DNA of 62,271 nucleotides from Kribbella albertanoniae (GTDB lineage: Bacteria > Actinomycetota > Actinomycetes > Propionibacteriales > Kribbellaceae), in contig NZ_SMKA01000019.1 in NCBI RefSeq assembly GCF_004348455.1, positions 1 to 62,271 of the forward strand, given 5' to 3'. Below are positions 25,739 through 35,347 of this stretch, piece after piece. The notes beneath the pieces are model-generated. The model was given only the letters and a program-made list of their open reading frames with translations. It did not search any database and was not told the origin of the DNA. The first letter of the stretch is position 1. The number at the start of each line of letters is the position of its first letter. A program made the position numbers and the translations under genes.

Positions 25739-27262
25739 TCAGCCCGCCGCGCCGGTGACTGTCTGGACCACTCGGGCGGACAGATCCAGCACGGACCGGC
25801 GGGTCTCGTCCTGAAGCTGTTCCGCATGCAGCGGCCACGCTTGTGCGATGTGGGCGTCGTTCGGCAGCACCAGCGGCTCGAGCCCGCGCTGCCGGAACGC
25901 CTCCAGCAGCCAGTCGACCGAGCTCGCCGGAGCAGGCTGCACCATCGTGATCACCACGACGCCACGGGTCAGGAGGACATTCTGACCGTCGGGCGTGAGC
26001 TGGTCGAGCTGCTGCAGGCAGTAGTTCGCCACATGCTGCACCGACGGGACGACCAGCACGACGCAGTGCGCCGACGAGGCCATCTCCATGCTGATCTCGT
26101 CGTACATGCTGCCTGGGCAGTCGACGACGGCGAGCCCGACATCACGCGCGCCCTGGCTCTGCGCCTCGGCCAGTGATCTGCGGACCGCGTCGGCGCTGCC
26201 GTCGCTGCGGACCAGGCTGACGCGTTCGATCGGGCCCGCGCCCACGGTGAGCTCGAGGCGGCGGGACAGCTCGGCGCCGCCGGGATCCGCGTCGATGGCG
26301 ACGACCCGGTCCGACCGCTGTGTTGCGAGCATCATCGCGAGCAGGGCGCTCACTGTCGAAGTACCGGCGTTCGTGACCGGGCTGAGGACTCCGACCCGGC
26401 GCATGATCGCGATCGGGCGGCGGATCATCGCGATGTTGTCGACGTCGCGCTGGATCCGACCGGAGGCACCGACCAGGTAGGCAGCCTCGGAGGCGAACCG
26501 GCGGAAGCGCCGGAACACCGAGTCGCCTTCGGCCATCGGCGTACCGAGCTGGTCGGACTGTGGCGTCGGTGGCGGGCCCCACCCGGTGTTCGGCACCGGC
26601 GGCGGGCCCTGCTGGTACGGCGCCTGCCCCGGGTGCTGCTGGTGGTACGGCGGGGGCTGCTGCTGGTACTGCGGGTCCGCATAGGGCTGCTGGTACTGCT
26701 GCTCCTGGTACTGCTGCGGTGGGTACTGCTGCTGATTCGGTGCAGGCTGGTACGGCGGCTGCTGCGGGTACTGCTCCGCCGGCGGGTACTGGGGTACTGC
26801 GTACGGCGGCGGCTCCACCGGCGGTGCCTGCCCGTACGACGGCGGCTGCTGGTACTGCGGTGGCGGAGGCTGCGGCGGGTAGCCCTGCTGCGGTGGGTAC
26901 TGCTGCTGCGGCGCAGGCGGGTATTGCTGCTGCGGCGGCGGCTGGTACGGCGGCTGCTGCGGATACTGCTGCGGCGGGTACTGCTCGTACCCCTGCTGCT
27001 CGTAACCCTGCTGGTACGGCGGCTGCTGGTACTGCGGCGGCGGCCCCTGCTGCGGGTACTGCTGCGCAGGCGGAGGCGGCTGCTGCTGGTACGGCTGCTG
27101 CCCACGCCCGGGGGCAGCTTCGGGCGCAGGCGGAGCGGGCGGCGCCTCGGCTACCGGCTGGTCGGCCGGGGGCGGGGCGTCGGTGGTGGACGGCTCTTCG
27201 GCTGGTGACTGCTCCGCCGACATCCGGCGCAGCATGTCACCCTGCCAGTTGGATTCAGTCAT
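25739..27262 (-). CDS. Type VII secretion-associated MinD/ParA-like protein with Pro/Gln/Tyr-rich N-terminus
   Basis: The protein has 507 residues. Residues about 20-245 are low-complexity, rich in P, Q and Y (repeats such as QQYPPQ and YQQP). Residues about 255-507 form a MinD/ParA-like domain, with [15 protein letters not shown] near residue 316 and the Walker B strand [13 protein letters not shown] near 366. The Walker A segment, near 292-305, reads [15 protein letters not shown] and lacks the lysines of KGGxGKT. The overall plan resembles mycobacterial EspI. It lies 12 bp after eccD and is the last gene of the secretion operon. Confidence 0.8.
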   Translation of the reverse strand: MTESNWQGDMLRRMSAEQSPAEEPSTTDAPPPADQPVAEAPPAPPAPEAAPGRGQQPYQQQPPPPAQQYPQQGPPPQYQQPPYQQGYEQQGYEQYPPQQYPQQPPYQPPPQQQYPPAPQQQYPPQQGYPPQPPPPQYQQPPSYGQAPPVEPPPYAVPQYPPAEQYPQQPPYQPAPNQQQYPPQQYQEQQYQQPYADPQYQQQPPPYHQQHPGQAPYQQGPPPVPNTGWGPPPTPQSDQLGTPMAEGDSVFRRFRRFASEAAYLVGASGRIQRDVDNIAMIRRPIAIMRRVGVLSPVTNAGTSTVSALLAMMLATQRSDRVVAIDADPGGAELSRRLELTVGAGPIERVSLVRSDGSADAVRRSLAEAQSQGARDVGLAVVDCPGSMYDEISMEMASSAHCVVLVVPSVQHVANYCLQQLDQLTPDGQNVLLTRGVVVITMVQPAPASSVDWLLEAFRQRGLEPLVLPNDAHIAQAWPLHAEQLQDETRRSVLDLSARVVQTVTGAAG

Positions 27263-27274
27263 TCCATCCGGTCG

Positions 27275-28597
27275 TCAGAATGCGTTCAGCAGGTTGGAGT
27301 AGACGCCGAATACTCCCAGCGCCAGCGGGACCGTCACGATGATCGCGCCAACCTCAAGATAGTCGAGCAGTTGCGTGAGCCGCGCACGGACATGCTCCGC
27401 TGGTGCAGAACCGAGACCGAAGGCACAGAACAGGGCGACCAGAACCAGCAGCCCCAGCGCGATGAACGCACCGCCCTGACCGTTCACTGCGGCGATCAGA
27501 ACGCACCCGGAAACCACGGTGAACGCGGCCGCGAACAGCGCCGCGACCTCCTGCACCAGCGGGTACAGCCGGGACCGCGAAGCCAGCAGGAACGCCAGCA
27601 CCAGCGCCAGCGCGACAGCCCAGGGGCCGCCTGCCTTGAGCAGCATGATTCCCGCCACGGCCGACGACACCGCGATCGGCACCGTCGCCAGCGCCAGACC
27701 GAGATGAGCCGCGTTGAGCGCGCTCTGCACGTCGCCGCGCATGATCTCCTGGCCGGAGGCCCGCTTGTCGTCCAGACCGGACAGGCCGGACAGTGCGAGC
27801 GCCATCCGCGGCAGCAGGCCCAGCAGCAGGACGGCCAGCAGCGCAGCGAGCGCACCGACCCGGTCCGCGGCCAGACCGGTCCCGACACCGAGCATCCAGA
27901 CCAGTACGAACAGCAGGGAGGTCGCTCCGGCCACCAGACCGCCACCGACCAGGCCGGCCGCCGAGAAGAACAGCGGACCGAACGCCAGACACAGCGCGCC
28001 GATCGTGACGGTCAGACCGAGGCTCGCGCCGGAATCCAGCGCCCAGAAGCCGATCGCCAGCGCCAGCAGCACCGAGGCCACGATGACCAGCGGGATCGCG
28101 ATCACCTTGTTGCCGGTCCGCCCGAGGGCGATACCGACGAACGCGCAGATCGCGGCCAGCACCAGCAGAGCGGCAGCGGCGATCGCATTCGGCGCCGCGA
28201 CGAGCAGCGAGATCGCGCCGGCGACCAGCGAGAAGACCAGCCCCGACCCGGCCAGGACACGCCGGTGCGCGGGCTTGAACGTCGTACCGCGCCGTTTGAG
28301 GTCCTCGACGGCCTCCTCGGTCACGTCGTACACGGTCGGGGGCGGCGGCAGCTCACCCTCGGCCGCGAGCCGCAGCACCGCGCCGTCGATGATCTGCGCG
28401 GAGGCCAGCGTGCCCTCCGGCGGCACCAGGACACCGGTCGCCGTGGTCAGGAACCGGCGCTGCGGTGTCTGCTGCAGCGGCTCGTCGAGCATCCGCAGCA
28501 GGTCCGGCAGCAGGACACCGAGCGGTAGATCGGCGGGCAGGACGGCGTCCATCCGCCGCCGCTGACCGATCACCGTCACCCGGCTGTACGTGCTCAT
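27275..28597 (-). CDS. eccD: Type VII secretion integral membrane protein EccD
   Basis: The protein has 440 residues from ATG 28597. A ubiquitin-like (YukD) cytoplasmic domain covers about 1-95 (YSRVTVIGQRRRMDAVLPAD, then GVLVPPEGTLASAQIIDGAV). About eleven hydrophobic helices follow, forming the membrane pore component of ESX systems. The N-terminus overlaps the end of the upstream DUF6177-like gene by 4 bp, so translation is coupled. No eccB or eccE gene accompanies it in the window. Confidence 0.92.
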   Translation of the reverse strand: MSTYSRVTVIGQRRRMDAVLPADLPLGVLLPDLLRMLDEPLQQTPQRRFLTTATGVLVPPEGTLASAQIIDGAVLRLAAEGELPPPPTVYDVTEEAVEDLKRRGTTFKPAHRRVLAGSGLVFSLVAGAISLLVAAPNAIAAAALLVLAAICAFVGIALGRTGNKVIAIPLVIVASVLLALAIGFWALDSGASLGLTVTIGALCLAFGPLFFSAAGLVGGGLVAGATSLLFVLVWMLGVGTGLAADRVGALAALLAVLLLGLLPRMALALSGLSGLDDKRASGQEIMRGDVQSALNAAHLGLALATVPIAVSSAVAGIMLLKAGGPWAVALALVLAFLLASRSRLYPLVQEVAALFAAAFTVVSGCVLIAAVNGQGGAFIALGLLVLVALFCAFGLGSAPAEHVRARLTQLLDYLEVGAIIVTVPLALGVFGVYSNLLNAF

Positions 28598-29661
28598 ACT
28601 CCGAAACTCCCTTGCTTGCCTGCCAGCGCCTCGGCCGGGATCAGCTTCTTCATCAGCGCTGCGTAGGACTCCCAGTCGCGCGGCTCGCGGCCGTTGCCGA
28701 TCGGGTACCAGATCGCGGGCGCGTGGGCGGGCCCGATCGCCATCGCCCGGCTGATCCCCGGGACCTTCACCATCTCGGCGACGCTGGACGAGCGGACCGC
28801 CTCGTTGCCGGCGCCGACACCGATCGGGCAGGCCATACCGACGAAACGCGGCCGGTAGCTGCCGTCGGCCTCGCCGTACGCGCCCATCACCATCGCCGAG
28901 ATCAGCTCGTAGTTGTCGGCGATCTCGTCGATCCACTCACCGACCGTGTTCGCGTCCGGGAAGTCCATCCCCGGCTGGGTGACCGCGAGTGTCACGGTCT
29001 CGTCGACGCCCGACATCGTCCGGCGGACCTCGAGGGTGCCGACCGACGGCGGGAACTCCTTGCCCGGCTGCCCGGACAGCACCAGCCAGGTCGGCTGCGG
29101 GGCCCGGTCGCGGCAGTACTCGGTCAGTGCCTGCGGGCTCCACGGCTGGGTGACCGGCTCGGACGTCGACCAGCCGGCCGGGCCGCTGCCGGTCGTCGCG
29201 GTGAACAGCCGCTCGGTCATCTTGCCGAGCACCAGGCTCTCGACCGCGCGGTGCCGGACCCGCACGGTGAACTGGAGCTGGCCGAACATCTCGTCCTTGA
29301 CCACGTAGTCCGGGTGCAGGTCCGAGGTCGGCTCACCCTTCGTGGCGGCGGCCGCGCGAGCCAGGAACATCTCGCCGTTCCACTTCAGCCGGACGCCGTT
29401 CAGGCCGTCGAAGTACTCGCCGTCGTCGTCCGTGACGACCCACTTGGAATACGCCCCCTTGAAGATGCTCGCCCGGACCGGGTAGGTCAGCGCGGAGGTC
29501 TTCGGGGTGACCAGCTGCAGGTCGCGGCCGGCCATCTTCGCCGAGGCCAGCGCGTCGCCCAGCCAGGCCGACATCCCGATCACCGGGCGGTCCTGCATGA
29601 CGACGGCGACCTTCTCGGTGATCAGGTCGACGCCGGGGCTGAAGATCAGGTCGTTCGGCAT
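28594..29661 (-). CDS. Type VII secretion-associated protein, C-terminal part of a DUF6177-like pair
   Basis: The protein has 355 residues, is predicted soluble and has no signal peptide. Recognisable segments are KVAVVMQDRPVIGMSAWLGD at about 18-37, YSKWVVTDDDGEYFDGLNGV and the C-terminal RDWESYAALMKKLIP. From memory of the family these match the larger part of DUF6177 proteins, which occur only in actinobacterial type VII loci. The missing N-terminal part appears to be the separate upstream gene, whose stop lies one base before this ATG. Function unknown. Confidence 0.65.
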   Translation of the reverse strand: MPNDLIFSPGVDLITEKVAVVMQDRPVIGMSAWLGDALASAKMAGRDLQLVTPKTSALTYPVRASIFKGAYSKWVVTDDDGEYFDGLNGVRLKWNGEMFLARAAAATKGEPTSDLHPDYVVKDEMFGQLQFTVRVRHRAVESLVLGKMTERLFTATTGSGPAGWSTSEPVTQPWSPQALTEYCRDRAPQPTWLVLSGQPGKEFPPSVGTLEVRRTMSGVDETVTLAVTQPGMDFPDANTVGEWIDEIADNYELISAMVMGAYGEADGSYRPRFVGMACPIGVGAGNEAVRSSSVAEMVKVPGISRAMAIGPAHAPAIWYPIGNGREPRDWESYAALMKKLIPAEALAGKQGSFGV

Positions 29662-29662
29662 C

Positions 29663-30052
29663 TCAGTGGGTCTCCTCGCTCGCGGTCTCGGACGTCCGGA
29701 TTCCCTCGGACGTCCAGACCTTGCCGCCCAGGCGGTCGATCAGGGTGTTCGCGTACTGCTCGGCGACTTCGCGCGCACCGTCCCGCGTCGTCGCCCGGAT
29801 CTCCACCCACCAGGCCGGCGTGTCCACCACACCGACCGTGGTGCCGAGCATCCGCTCGACCTCACCGGGCACCTGGATCAGCAACGGCAGCTCGACCGAC
29901 ACCAGCGGCAGGTCGTCGTCGCCGCACAGCTGGACGACGGCTCCGCCGCTCACCGCGCGGACGCCGAGCTCGTTGCCCGCGGCGGTGAGGCCGGCCATGA
30001 CGTCGTCACTCGACGGGCGCCCGTCGACGAGCGCCACCAAGTCATAGGTCAT
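29663..30052 (-). CDS. Type VII secretion-associated protein, N-terminal part of a DUF6177-like pair
   Basis: The protein has 129 residues. The stretch SGGAVVQLCGDDDLPLVSVE, followed by LLIQVPGEVERMLG and PAWWVEIRATT, resembles the N-terminal domain of single-chain DUF6177 proteins. Here it ends with its own TGA and the next gene starts after one base. It overlaps eccC by 4 bp, so eccC, this gene, the next gene and eccD form a tightly coupled run. Confidence 0.65.
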   Translation of the reverse strand: MTYDLVALVDGRPSSDDVMAGLTAAGNELGVRAVSGGAVVQLCGDDDLPLVSVELPLLIQVPGEVERMLGTTVGVVDTPAWWVEIRATTRDGAREVAEQYANTLIDRLGGKVWTSEGIRTSETASEETH

Positions 30053-33000
30053 GTCGTTCCTCCACTGCTCTGGCCTGGACTCTGGGCGGCAGCCTGGACC
30101 GGGTCGGCCAGTGCCGTCTGGACCAGCTCCGGTCCATCGCCTCGTCGTACGAACAATCCGCGGCCGGGCGGGTAGTCGCCCGGGTACGCGCCGGTGAAGA
30201 GCTGCCCCTCAGCGCGGTCGCCGGACAGCACCAGACCGGCTGCTCCGGACTCCATCACCGCGGACAGGAACGGCTCGTACAGCTGTCGCGACGCACCGGA
30301 GGCACGCCGGGTCACGATGAAGTGCAGCTTGATGTCCCGGCCGGCCGCGACGAACGGCAGGAACGGGTCCATCGGCGACTGACCACCCGATGTCAGCAGG
30401 TCGTAGTCGTCAGCCAGTACGACGATCCGTGGGCCGCCCTGACCGGCCTCCGGGATCGCGCCGCTGTCGTCCGGCATCCGCTTGGCCAGCTCCTGCGAGA
30501 CGCCGGCCGCGAGACCGGCCGCGACTCGGCCGGTCGGTGCGTAACCACCGACGTACGCCTGCGGGACGACTTCGCGCAGACCGCGCCGCGGGTCGAGTAC
30601 GGCGAACACCAGCTGCTCCGGGGTGTGCTGGTCGAGCAACTGCTGAACGATGAGCCGGACGATGTTCGTCTTGCCGGAGCCACTGTCGCCGAACACGACG
30701 AGGTTGGTGTCGCGACCGGCGAGGTCCAGGTAGACCGGCGCCAGGCCTCGCTCGTCCACACCGATCGGCACGACGCCCGGCTGGCGGATGTCGTCGCCCA
30801 CCTGGTTGCGCGGCAGCTGCAGCGGCAGGATCCGGACCTGCGGGGCCCGCGGGCCCTGCCAGGTGGAGCGGACCGTGACCGCCTGCGCCTCGAGGATGCC
30901 GGACAGGTTCTCGTCGGCGGCGACACCGTCGACCCGCGGCAGCGCGAACTGCCCGTACAACTTGCCGCCCGGCACCAGCATCCGGCCGGGACCGGCCTTG
31001 CGCAGGACCTCCTGCAGCCGCCGGTCGATGTTGGACTCGGTCGGGTCGTTCAGCCGCAGCTCGAGCATGGTCCCGAACATGGCCTGGTTCTGCATCCGGA
31101 CGTCGTTCCAGCGCATCATCGACGTCACCACGTGAATGCCGTAGCTGCTACCCCGCTGCAGGATGTCCGAGATCGGCTCGTCCAGCTCGTCGAACGTCGT
31201 CCGGATCGCACCGTAGTTGTCGATCACCAGTACGACGTCCGCCGACGGCAGCTCCGGGATCCGGCCGGCCGCGTGCTCCTGGCGCAGCCCCTCCATCGTG
31301 TCGATCGCGTGGTTGCGGAACACACGCTCGCGGTGGTCGATCATCGTGCGGATCTCTTCGACGGTCCGCCGGATCCGCTCGCGGTCGGTCCGCAGTGCGA
31401 CTCCACCGACGTGCGGCAGCTCGGACAGCGCCTGCATACCGCCGCCGGCGAGGTCGAGCGCGTAGATCGAGACCTCGAGCGGGGTGTGCGTGTGGGCCAG
31501 CGAAGTGACGATGGTCCGCAGCGCGGTCGTCTTGCCGGAGGACGGACCGCCCACGATGGCCGCGTGACCGCCGGCCTTGGTCAGGTCCAGCCGGAAGACC
31601 TCTTGGGTCTGGTTGGTCGGGTCGTCGACGACACCGACCGGCGGCTGCATCGGCGGCACCCGGACAGCCAGCTGCAGGCCGCGTCCGTCGACGAAGTCGG
31701 TCCGGCCGCCGAGCGCGTCCAGCGTGCACGCGGTCGGCAGTGGCGGCAGCCAGATCTTCAGGACCTGGTCGGCAGCCTTCCGGACCTGGTCGACGAACAC
31801 GGTCAGCTCGGTCGGACCCGTCGTACGCTCCGTCGCCTTGCTGCCCGGCGCCGGCTTCCCCGCCGCCTGCGCGGCCTCGATCTCGGCCTCGGTCTGCTGG
31901 TACGTCGGGAGCAGCATCGGCCGCGCCTCGGTGCCCTCGTCCTCCACGACCACGTCGGTCGGCGGAACGTACGCACCGGACACGTAGGCCGCGCGGAACC
32001 GCTGATAGACGCTCGTGTCGACCTTGAGGAACCCGAAGCCCGGAAGCGGCGGCAGGTGGAACGCGTCGGTGGTGTCCAGCACCGTCCGGCTCTCCTCCTC
32101 GGAGAACGTCCGCAGACCGAACCGGTACGACAGGTAGGTCTCGAGACCGCGCAGCTTGCCGGACTCGACCCGCTGGCTGGACAGCAACAGGTGGATCCCG
32201 ATCGAACGGCCGATCCGGCCGATCGACAGGAACAGGTCGATGAAGTCCGGGCGCTCGTTCAGCAGCTCACCGAACTCGTCGATGATCACGAACAGGTGCG
32301 GCAGCGGCGGCATCTCCGGCTTCTGCTTACGGTGCAGCCGGTAGTCGGTGATGTTCGCGATGTTGCCGGCGTCCTTCAGCACCTGCTGACGACGCTGCAC
32401 CTCGCCCTCGAGGCTCTTGTAGGCGCGCTCGATCAGGCTCGCGTCGTCGCGCAGGTTGGTGATGATGCCGGACACGTGCGGCACCCGCTCGAACGGCGCG
32501 AACGACGCACCACCCTTGAAGTCGACCAGCACGAACGAGAGATCCTCGGGACTGTGGGTGGCCATCAGCGCCATCACCATCGTCCGCAGCACCTCGGACT
32601 TACCGGAACCCGTCGCACCGACGCAGAGGCCGTGCGGACCCATACCGAGCTGGGCCGATTCCTTGAGGTCGACCTGCACCACGGCGCCGGTGTCGTCGAC
32701 ACCGAGCGGAACCCGCAGGAACGCCCGCTCGGACCGCTCCTGCCACAGGCGCTTGAAGTCCAGCTGGCCGATGTCAGAGATACCGATCAGGCCCATGAAG
32801 TCGACGTCGTCGACATGTCCTTCTTCTTCGAGCGACTCCGCCGACAACCGCAGCGGCGCCATCTCGCGGGTGATCCCCGCGGCAACCGGGGCCTCCATCC
32901 GGTCGACCTGGCCACTGGCCGCCATCGGGTACGCCCCACGCAGGTCCTCGATCCGGACCTCGTCGCCGTACACGGTGATCCGCATCGTCACCGAACTCGG

Positions 33001-34095
33001 CTCCTGGACCCGGTCGGCCACCAGGTGCAGCACGGTCACCCCGAGCTCACCCGGGAGGATCCCGTCGTCGGCGCCCGGACGGACCTCGGCCGCCACCTCG
33101 CCGTACGTGTCGTGCAGGACCAGCAGCCGCTTGGTCAGCTTGCGGCGGTCCTCGAAGTTCACCGATCCGCGGCGCGACTCCGTCGCCCACTGGACACGCT
33201 CGGCGAGATCGGCCGACAGCAACTGCGTCAGCTCGTACGGCGTCTCGGCGATCCGGCGGAACGGCATCGGACCCTGCTTGCGCTCGGGATCGTGCGCGTG
33301 CGGAAGCCAGGCCATCCAGTCCCAGTCCGGCAGCGCGCGCTGCGGGAAACTGGCCGCGATCGCGACATCCTCCGGCGCATGGAACACGGCGGTCTGGACG
33401 AGCAACGAACGAGCAACCCGTACGACGCCCTCCCGGTCGCCGACGATGCTCACGTTGCCGACGTGGTCCAGCGGGACGGTCAGCGGCATATCCGGCATCT
33501 CGGTGAAACGCCGTACCAGCGCGGTCGCCTCGGCGGTCATGAAGGGATCCGGCGGCTCCATCGCGGAACCACCCTGACCCAGCCGGGCCGGCACGACCGG
33601 AACCCGGCCGCTGCCGCACCGCGGCGACAGGAAGTCGCTGTCGGTCCGGCGCCGCTCCCACAACCGCGAGACGTCGGCCACACAGTCGAGCAGCGCGTCC
33701 GGCGGCGGGTTCAGCTCGAGCGCCTGGGTCCGCGCCTTGCGCTCCTCCTTGGAGAACTCGTCGCGCATGCGCTCGAGATAGTCCAGGTAGCGGGTGCGCT
33801 GGCTCTTGCGGTCCTTACCGCCCTTGCCGCGCGAGGCCAGCATGCCGCCGACCGACCCGACCAGGGTCAGCCCGAGCAGGCCGGCGCCGACCATCACCAT
33901 CGGGCCCGACCGGCCCATCGTCATCATGGCGACCGACCCGAGACTGCCCACCATCGGCAGCAGCGTCTGCATCGCGCCACCACCGCCGCCTCCGCCACCA
34001 CCTCCGAGATGAGGTGCGGGTTCGATCACGCGCTGCTGCTGTACCCCGGGTGGAGGTGTGCGCCGCGCCGGGCGGTGCACGATCCGGCTTGCCAC
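30049..34095 (-). CDS. eccC: Type VII secretion ATPase EccC (FtsK/SpoIIIE family, EccCa-EccCb fused)
   Basis: The protein has 1348 residues and is the motor that binds WXG substrates and drives export. Residues 30-41 are a glycine run. Two transmembrane helices lie at about 42-90, then a stalk. Three FtsK-type ATPase domains follow, with Walker A lysines at Lys499 (GATGSGKSE), Lys855 (GGPSSGKTT) and Lys1142 (GDSGSGKTN). It starts at GTG 34095, with GGAGG nine bases upstream. It is divergent from an unassigned gene at 34199 and heads the eccC-to-MinD operon. Confidence 0.95.
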   Translation of the reverse strand: MASRIVHRPARRTPPPGVQQQRVIEPAPHLGGGGGGGGGGAMQTLLPMVGSLGSVAMMTMGRSGPMVMVGAGLLGLTLVGSVGGMLASRGKGGKDRKSQRTRYLDYLERMRDEFSKEERKARTQALELNPPPDALLDCVADVSRLWERRRTDSDFLSPRCGSGRVPVVPARLGQGGSAMEPPDPFMTAEATALVRRFTEMPDMPLTVPLDHVGNVSIVGDREGVVRVARSLLVQTAVFHAPEDVAIAASFPQRALPDWDWMAWLPHAHDPERKQGPMPFRRIAETPYELTQLLSADLAERVQWATESRRGSVNFEDRRKLTKRLLVLHDTYGEVAAEVRPGADDGILPGELGVTVLHLVADRVQEPSSVTMRITVYGDEVRIEDLRGAYPMAASGQVDRMEAPVAAGITREMAPLRLSAESLEEEGHVDDVDFMGLIGISDIGQLDFKRLWQERSERAFLRVPLGVDDTGAVVQVDLKESAQLGMGPHGLCVGATGSGKSEVLRTMVMALMATHSPEDLSFVLVDFKGGASFAPFERVPHVSGIITNLRDDASLIERAYKSLEGEVQRRQQVLKDAGNIANITDYRLHRKQKPEMPPLPHLFVIIDEFGELLNERPDFIDLFLSIGRIGRSIGIHLLLSSQRVESGKLRGLETYLSYRFGLRTFSEEESRTVLDTTDAFHLPPLPGFGFLKVDTSVYQRFRAAYVSGAYVPPTDVVVEDEGTEARPMLLPTYQQTEAEIEAAQAAGKPAPGSKATERTTGPTELTVFVDQVRKAADQVLKIWLPPLPTACTLDALGGRTDFVDGRGLQLAVRVPPMQPPVGVVDDPTNQTQEVFRLDLTKAGGHAAIVGGPSSGKTTALRTIVTSLAHTHTPLEVSIYALDLAGGGMQALSELPHVGGVALRTDRERIRRTVEEIRTMIDHRERVFRNHAIDTMEGLRQEHAAGRIPELPSADVVLVIDNYGAIRTTFDELDEPISDILQRGSSYGIHVVTSMMRWNDVRMQNQAMFGTMLELRLNDPTESNIDRRLQEVLRKAGPGRMLVPGGKLYGQFALPRVDGVAADENLSGILEAQAVTVRSTWQGPRAPQVRILPLQLPRNQVGDDIRQPGVVPIGVDERGLAPVYLDLAGRDTNLVVFGDSGSGKTNIVRLIVQQLLDQHTPEQLVFAVLDPRRGLREVVPQAYVGGYAPTGRVAAGLAAGVSQELAKRMPDDSGAIPEAGQGGPRIVVLADDYDLLTSGGQSPMDPFLPFVAAGRDIKLHFIVTRRASGASRQLYEPFLSAVMESGAAGLVLSGDRAEGQLFTGAYPGDYPPGRGLFVRRGDGPELVQTALADPVQAAAQSPGQSSGGTT

Positions 34096-34198
34096 TAAGG
34101 TGTTCCTCCGCTGGGCGTGCCGCGCGGTTGCGCGGGGAGACTTCGTACTTCTTACCGACGGACGTGCGAGACACTGTAGTGGTGGGTGAGGTCAACCG

Positions 34199-35080
34199 AT
34201 GACAGGGACAGACGATTCGGCGATAGTCGATGTGATCGCGGAGCTTGCGCCGATCTGGCTGCCGGGCTGCGTGGTCGACTCCGCGGAGCGAACCGTGGAG
34301 GTCGGCTGGGGCCGTGGCGCGCTGCAGATGTCGGCCGTCGTGGGCGTCGGCGAGATCGTCGATCGTTGCCTACAGCTACCACAGGCACGCTGGGCCGAGC
34401 AGATCGAGGCGTGGCTGCGCGCGGTCGTCGCAGAGGGTGAGCTCGCCACCGAGGAACACCGGTTCGGCGATGTCGCCGAGCGGCAACGCGCGTTGCTCGT
34501 CCAGCGCGGCTGGTCGGCCCGGACCGCGGGACCGGTCGCCGACGCGCTCATTCCATTCGGTGACCACTTCGAGGTCGTGGTCTTCATCAGCACGGGCAGT
34601 GACCTGAGGCGGCTGACCGTCGTACGGCGATCAATGCTCGGGCTCGGTGATCCCGGCGTACTGTCCCCGGTGCAGCTGAGTCTGCACGAGATCGCGGATC
34701 TCGTCCCGGCCGAACAGAACGGGATCTCGATTCTCCGCCGCGACGGCGATCCGCTGGTGTCGATGGCGGTCGTCGACCGGGAAACCTTGTTGCCCCAGGC
34801 ATCGATCGGGGCCGGCGTACTGATCGGCGTACCGCGGCTGAGCACGATCGCCTACTGCCCCGCCGACGCAGGGCAGGCGCGCGCCGACGCACTGGCCGCC
34901 TGGGTCGCGGACAGCTACCGCGGTGCAGCTGATCAGTGCTCGCCTGACCTGTTCTGGCTGCAAGGCGACCACATGGTCCAGGTCCCTGTGACACTGGCCA
35001 CTCCCCCGGCCGCCGTACTGCCTGCCGCCCTCAAACCGCAGCCACGACGAACGTGGCTGCGGCACCTCTTCGGGCGCTGA
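34199..35080 (+). CDS. Unassigned cytosolic protein inside the type VII locus
   Basis: The protein has 293 residues, with no signal peptide or transmembrane helix and a basic C-terminus (KPQPRRTWLRHLFGR). I do not recognise the family. Visible features are an acidic N-terminus, SMLGLGDPGVLSPVQLSLHE near the middle and a Trp/Glu-rich end. It is the only plus-strand gene in the 25.7-44.4 kb cluster. It is divergent from eccC (103-bp gap) and abuts the convergent small membrane-protein gene with no spacing. A chaperone or EspG-like role would fit the context but has no sequence support. Confidence 0.7.
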   Translation: MTGTDDSAIVDVIAELAPIWLPGCVVDSAERTVEVGWGRGALQMSAVVGVGEIVDRCLQLPQARWAEQIEAWLRAVVAEGELATEEHRFGDVAERQRALLVQRGWSARTAGPVADALIPFGDHFEVVVFISTGSDLRRLTVVRRSMLGLGDPGVLSPVQLSLHEIADLVPAEQNGISILRRDGDPLVSMAVVDRETLLPQASIGAGVLIGVPRLSTIAYCPADAGQARADALAAWVADSYRGAADQCSPDLFWLQGDHMVQVPVTLATPPAAVLPAALKPQPRRTWLRHLFGR

Positions 35081-35347
35081 CTACTTCGAGGGAGAAGGGT
35101 TCACGGGCCCGGTCGTCGACGAGGTCGGCGTCGGCTGCTTCTCCTTGGCCTGCGACGACTTGAAGTACGCGACTCCCGCGCAGCCCGCGCAAGCCAGTGC
35201 ACCGATCATCACACTCGCCAGCACGCGGCCGGTCTGCTCGTTCAACGTGTTCTTGGCCCGCTCGGCCCCGAACAACCAAGCCTCGCGCAACCGGCGCCGC
35301 CGTACCGCAACGGACTCGATGACCTGAGTCCCATATGTACCCGACAC
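35081..35347 (-). CDS. Small single-pass membrane protein downstream of the immunity gene
   Basis: The protein has 88 residues. A basic amphipathic N-terminus (VAVRRRRLREAWLFGAERA) precedes one transmembrane helix at about 45-63 (LASVMIGALACAGCAGVAY) and a Thr/Ser/Pro-rich tail. It directly follows the probable immunity gene (0 bp), as the last gene of the effector operon. Function unknown; it could help secretion or protect the membrane. Confidence 0.72.
   Translation of the reverse strand: MSGTYGTQVIESVAVRRRRLREAWLFGAERAKNTLNEQTGRVLASVMIGALACAGCAGVAYFKSSQAKEKQPTPTSSTTGPVNPSPSK

Noticed and set aside
30322..34098. 1258-codon plus-strand frame opposite eccC
   Set aside because: Composition is Arg/Val/His-rich and structureless, mirroring eccC codons; eccC has three intact ATPase motifs.
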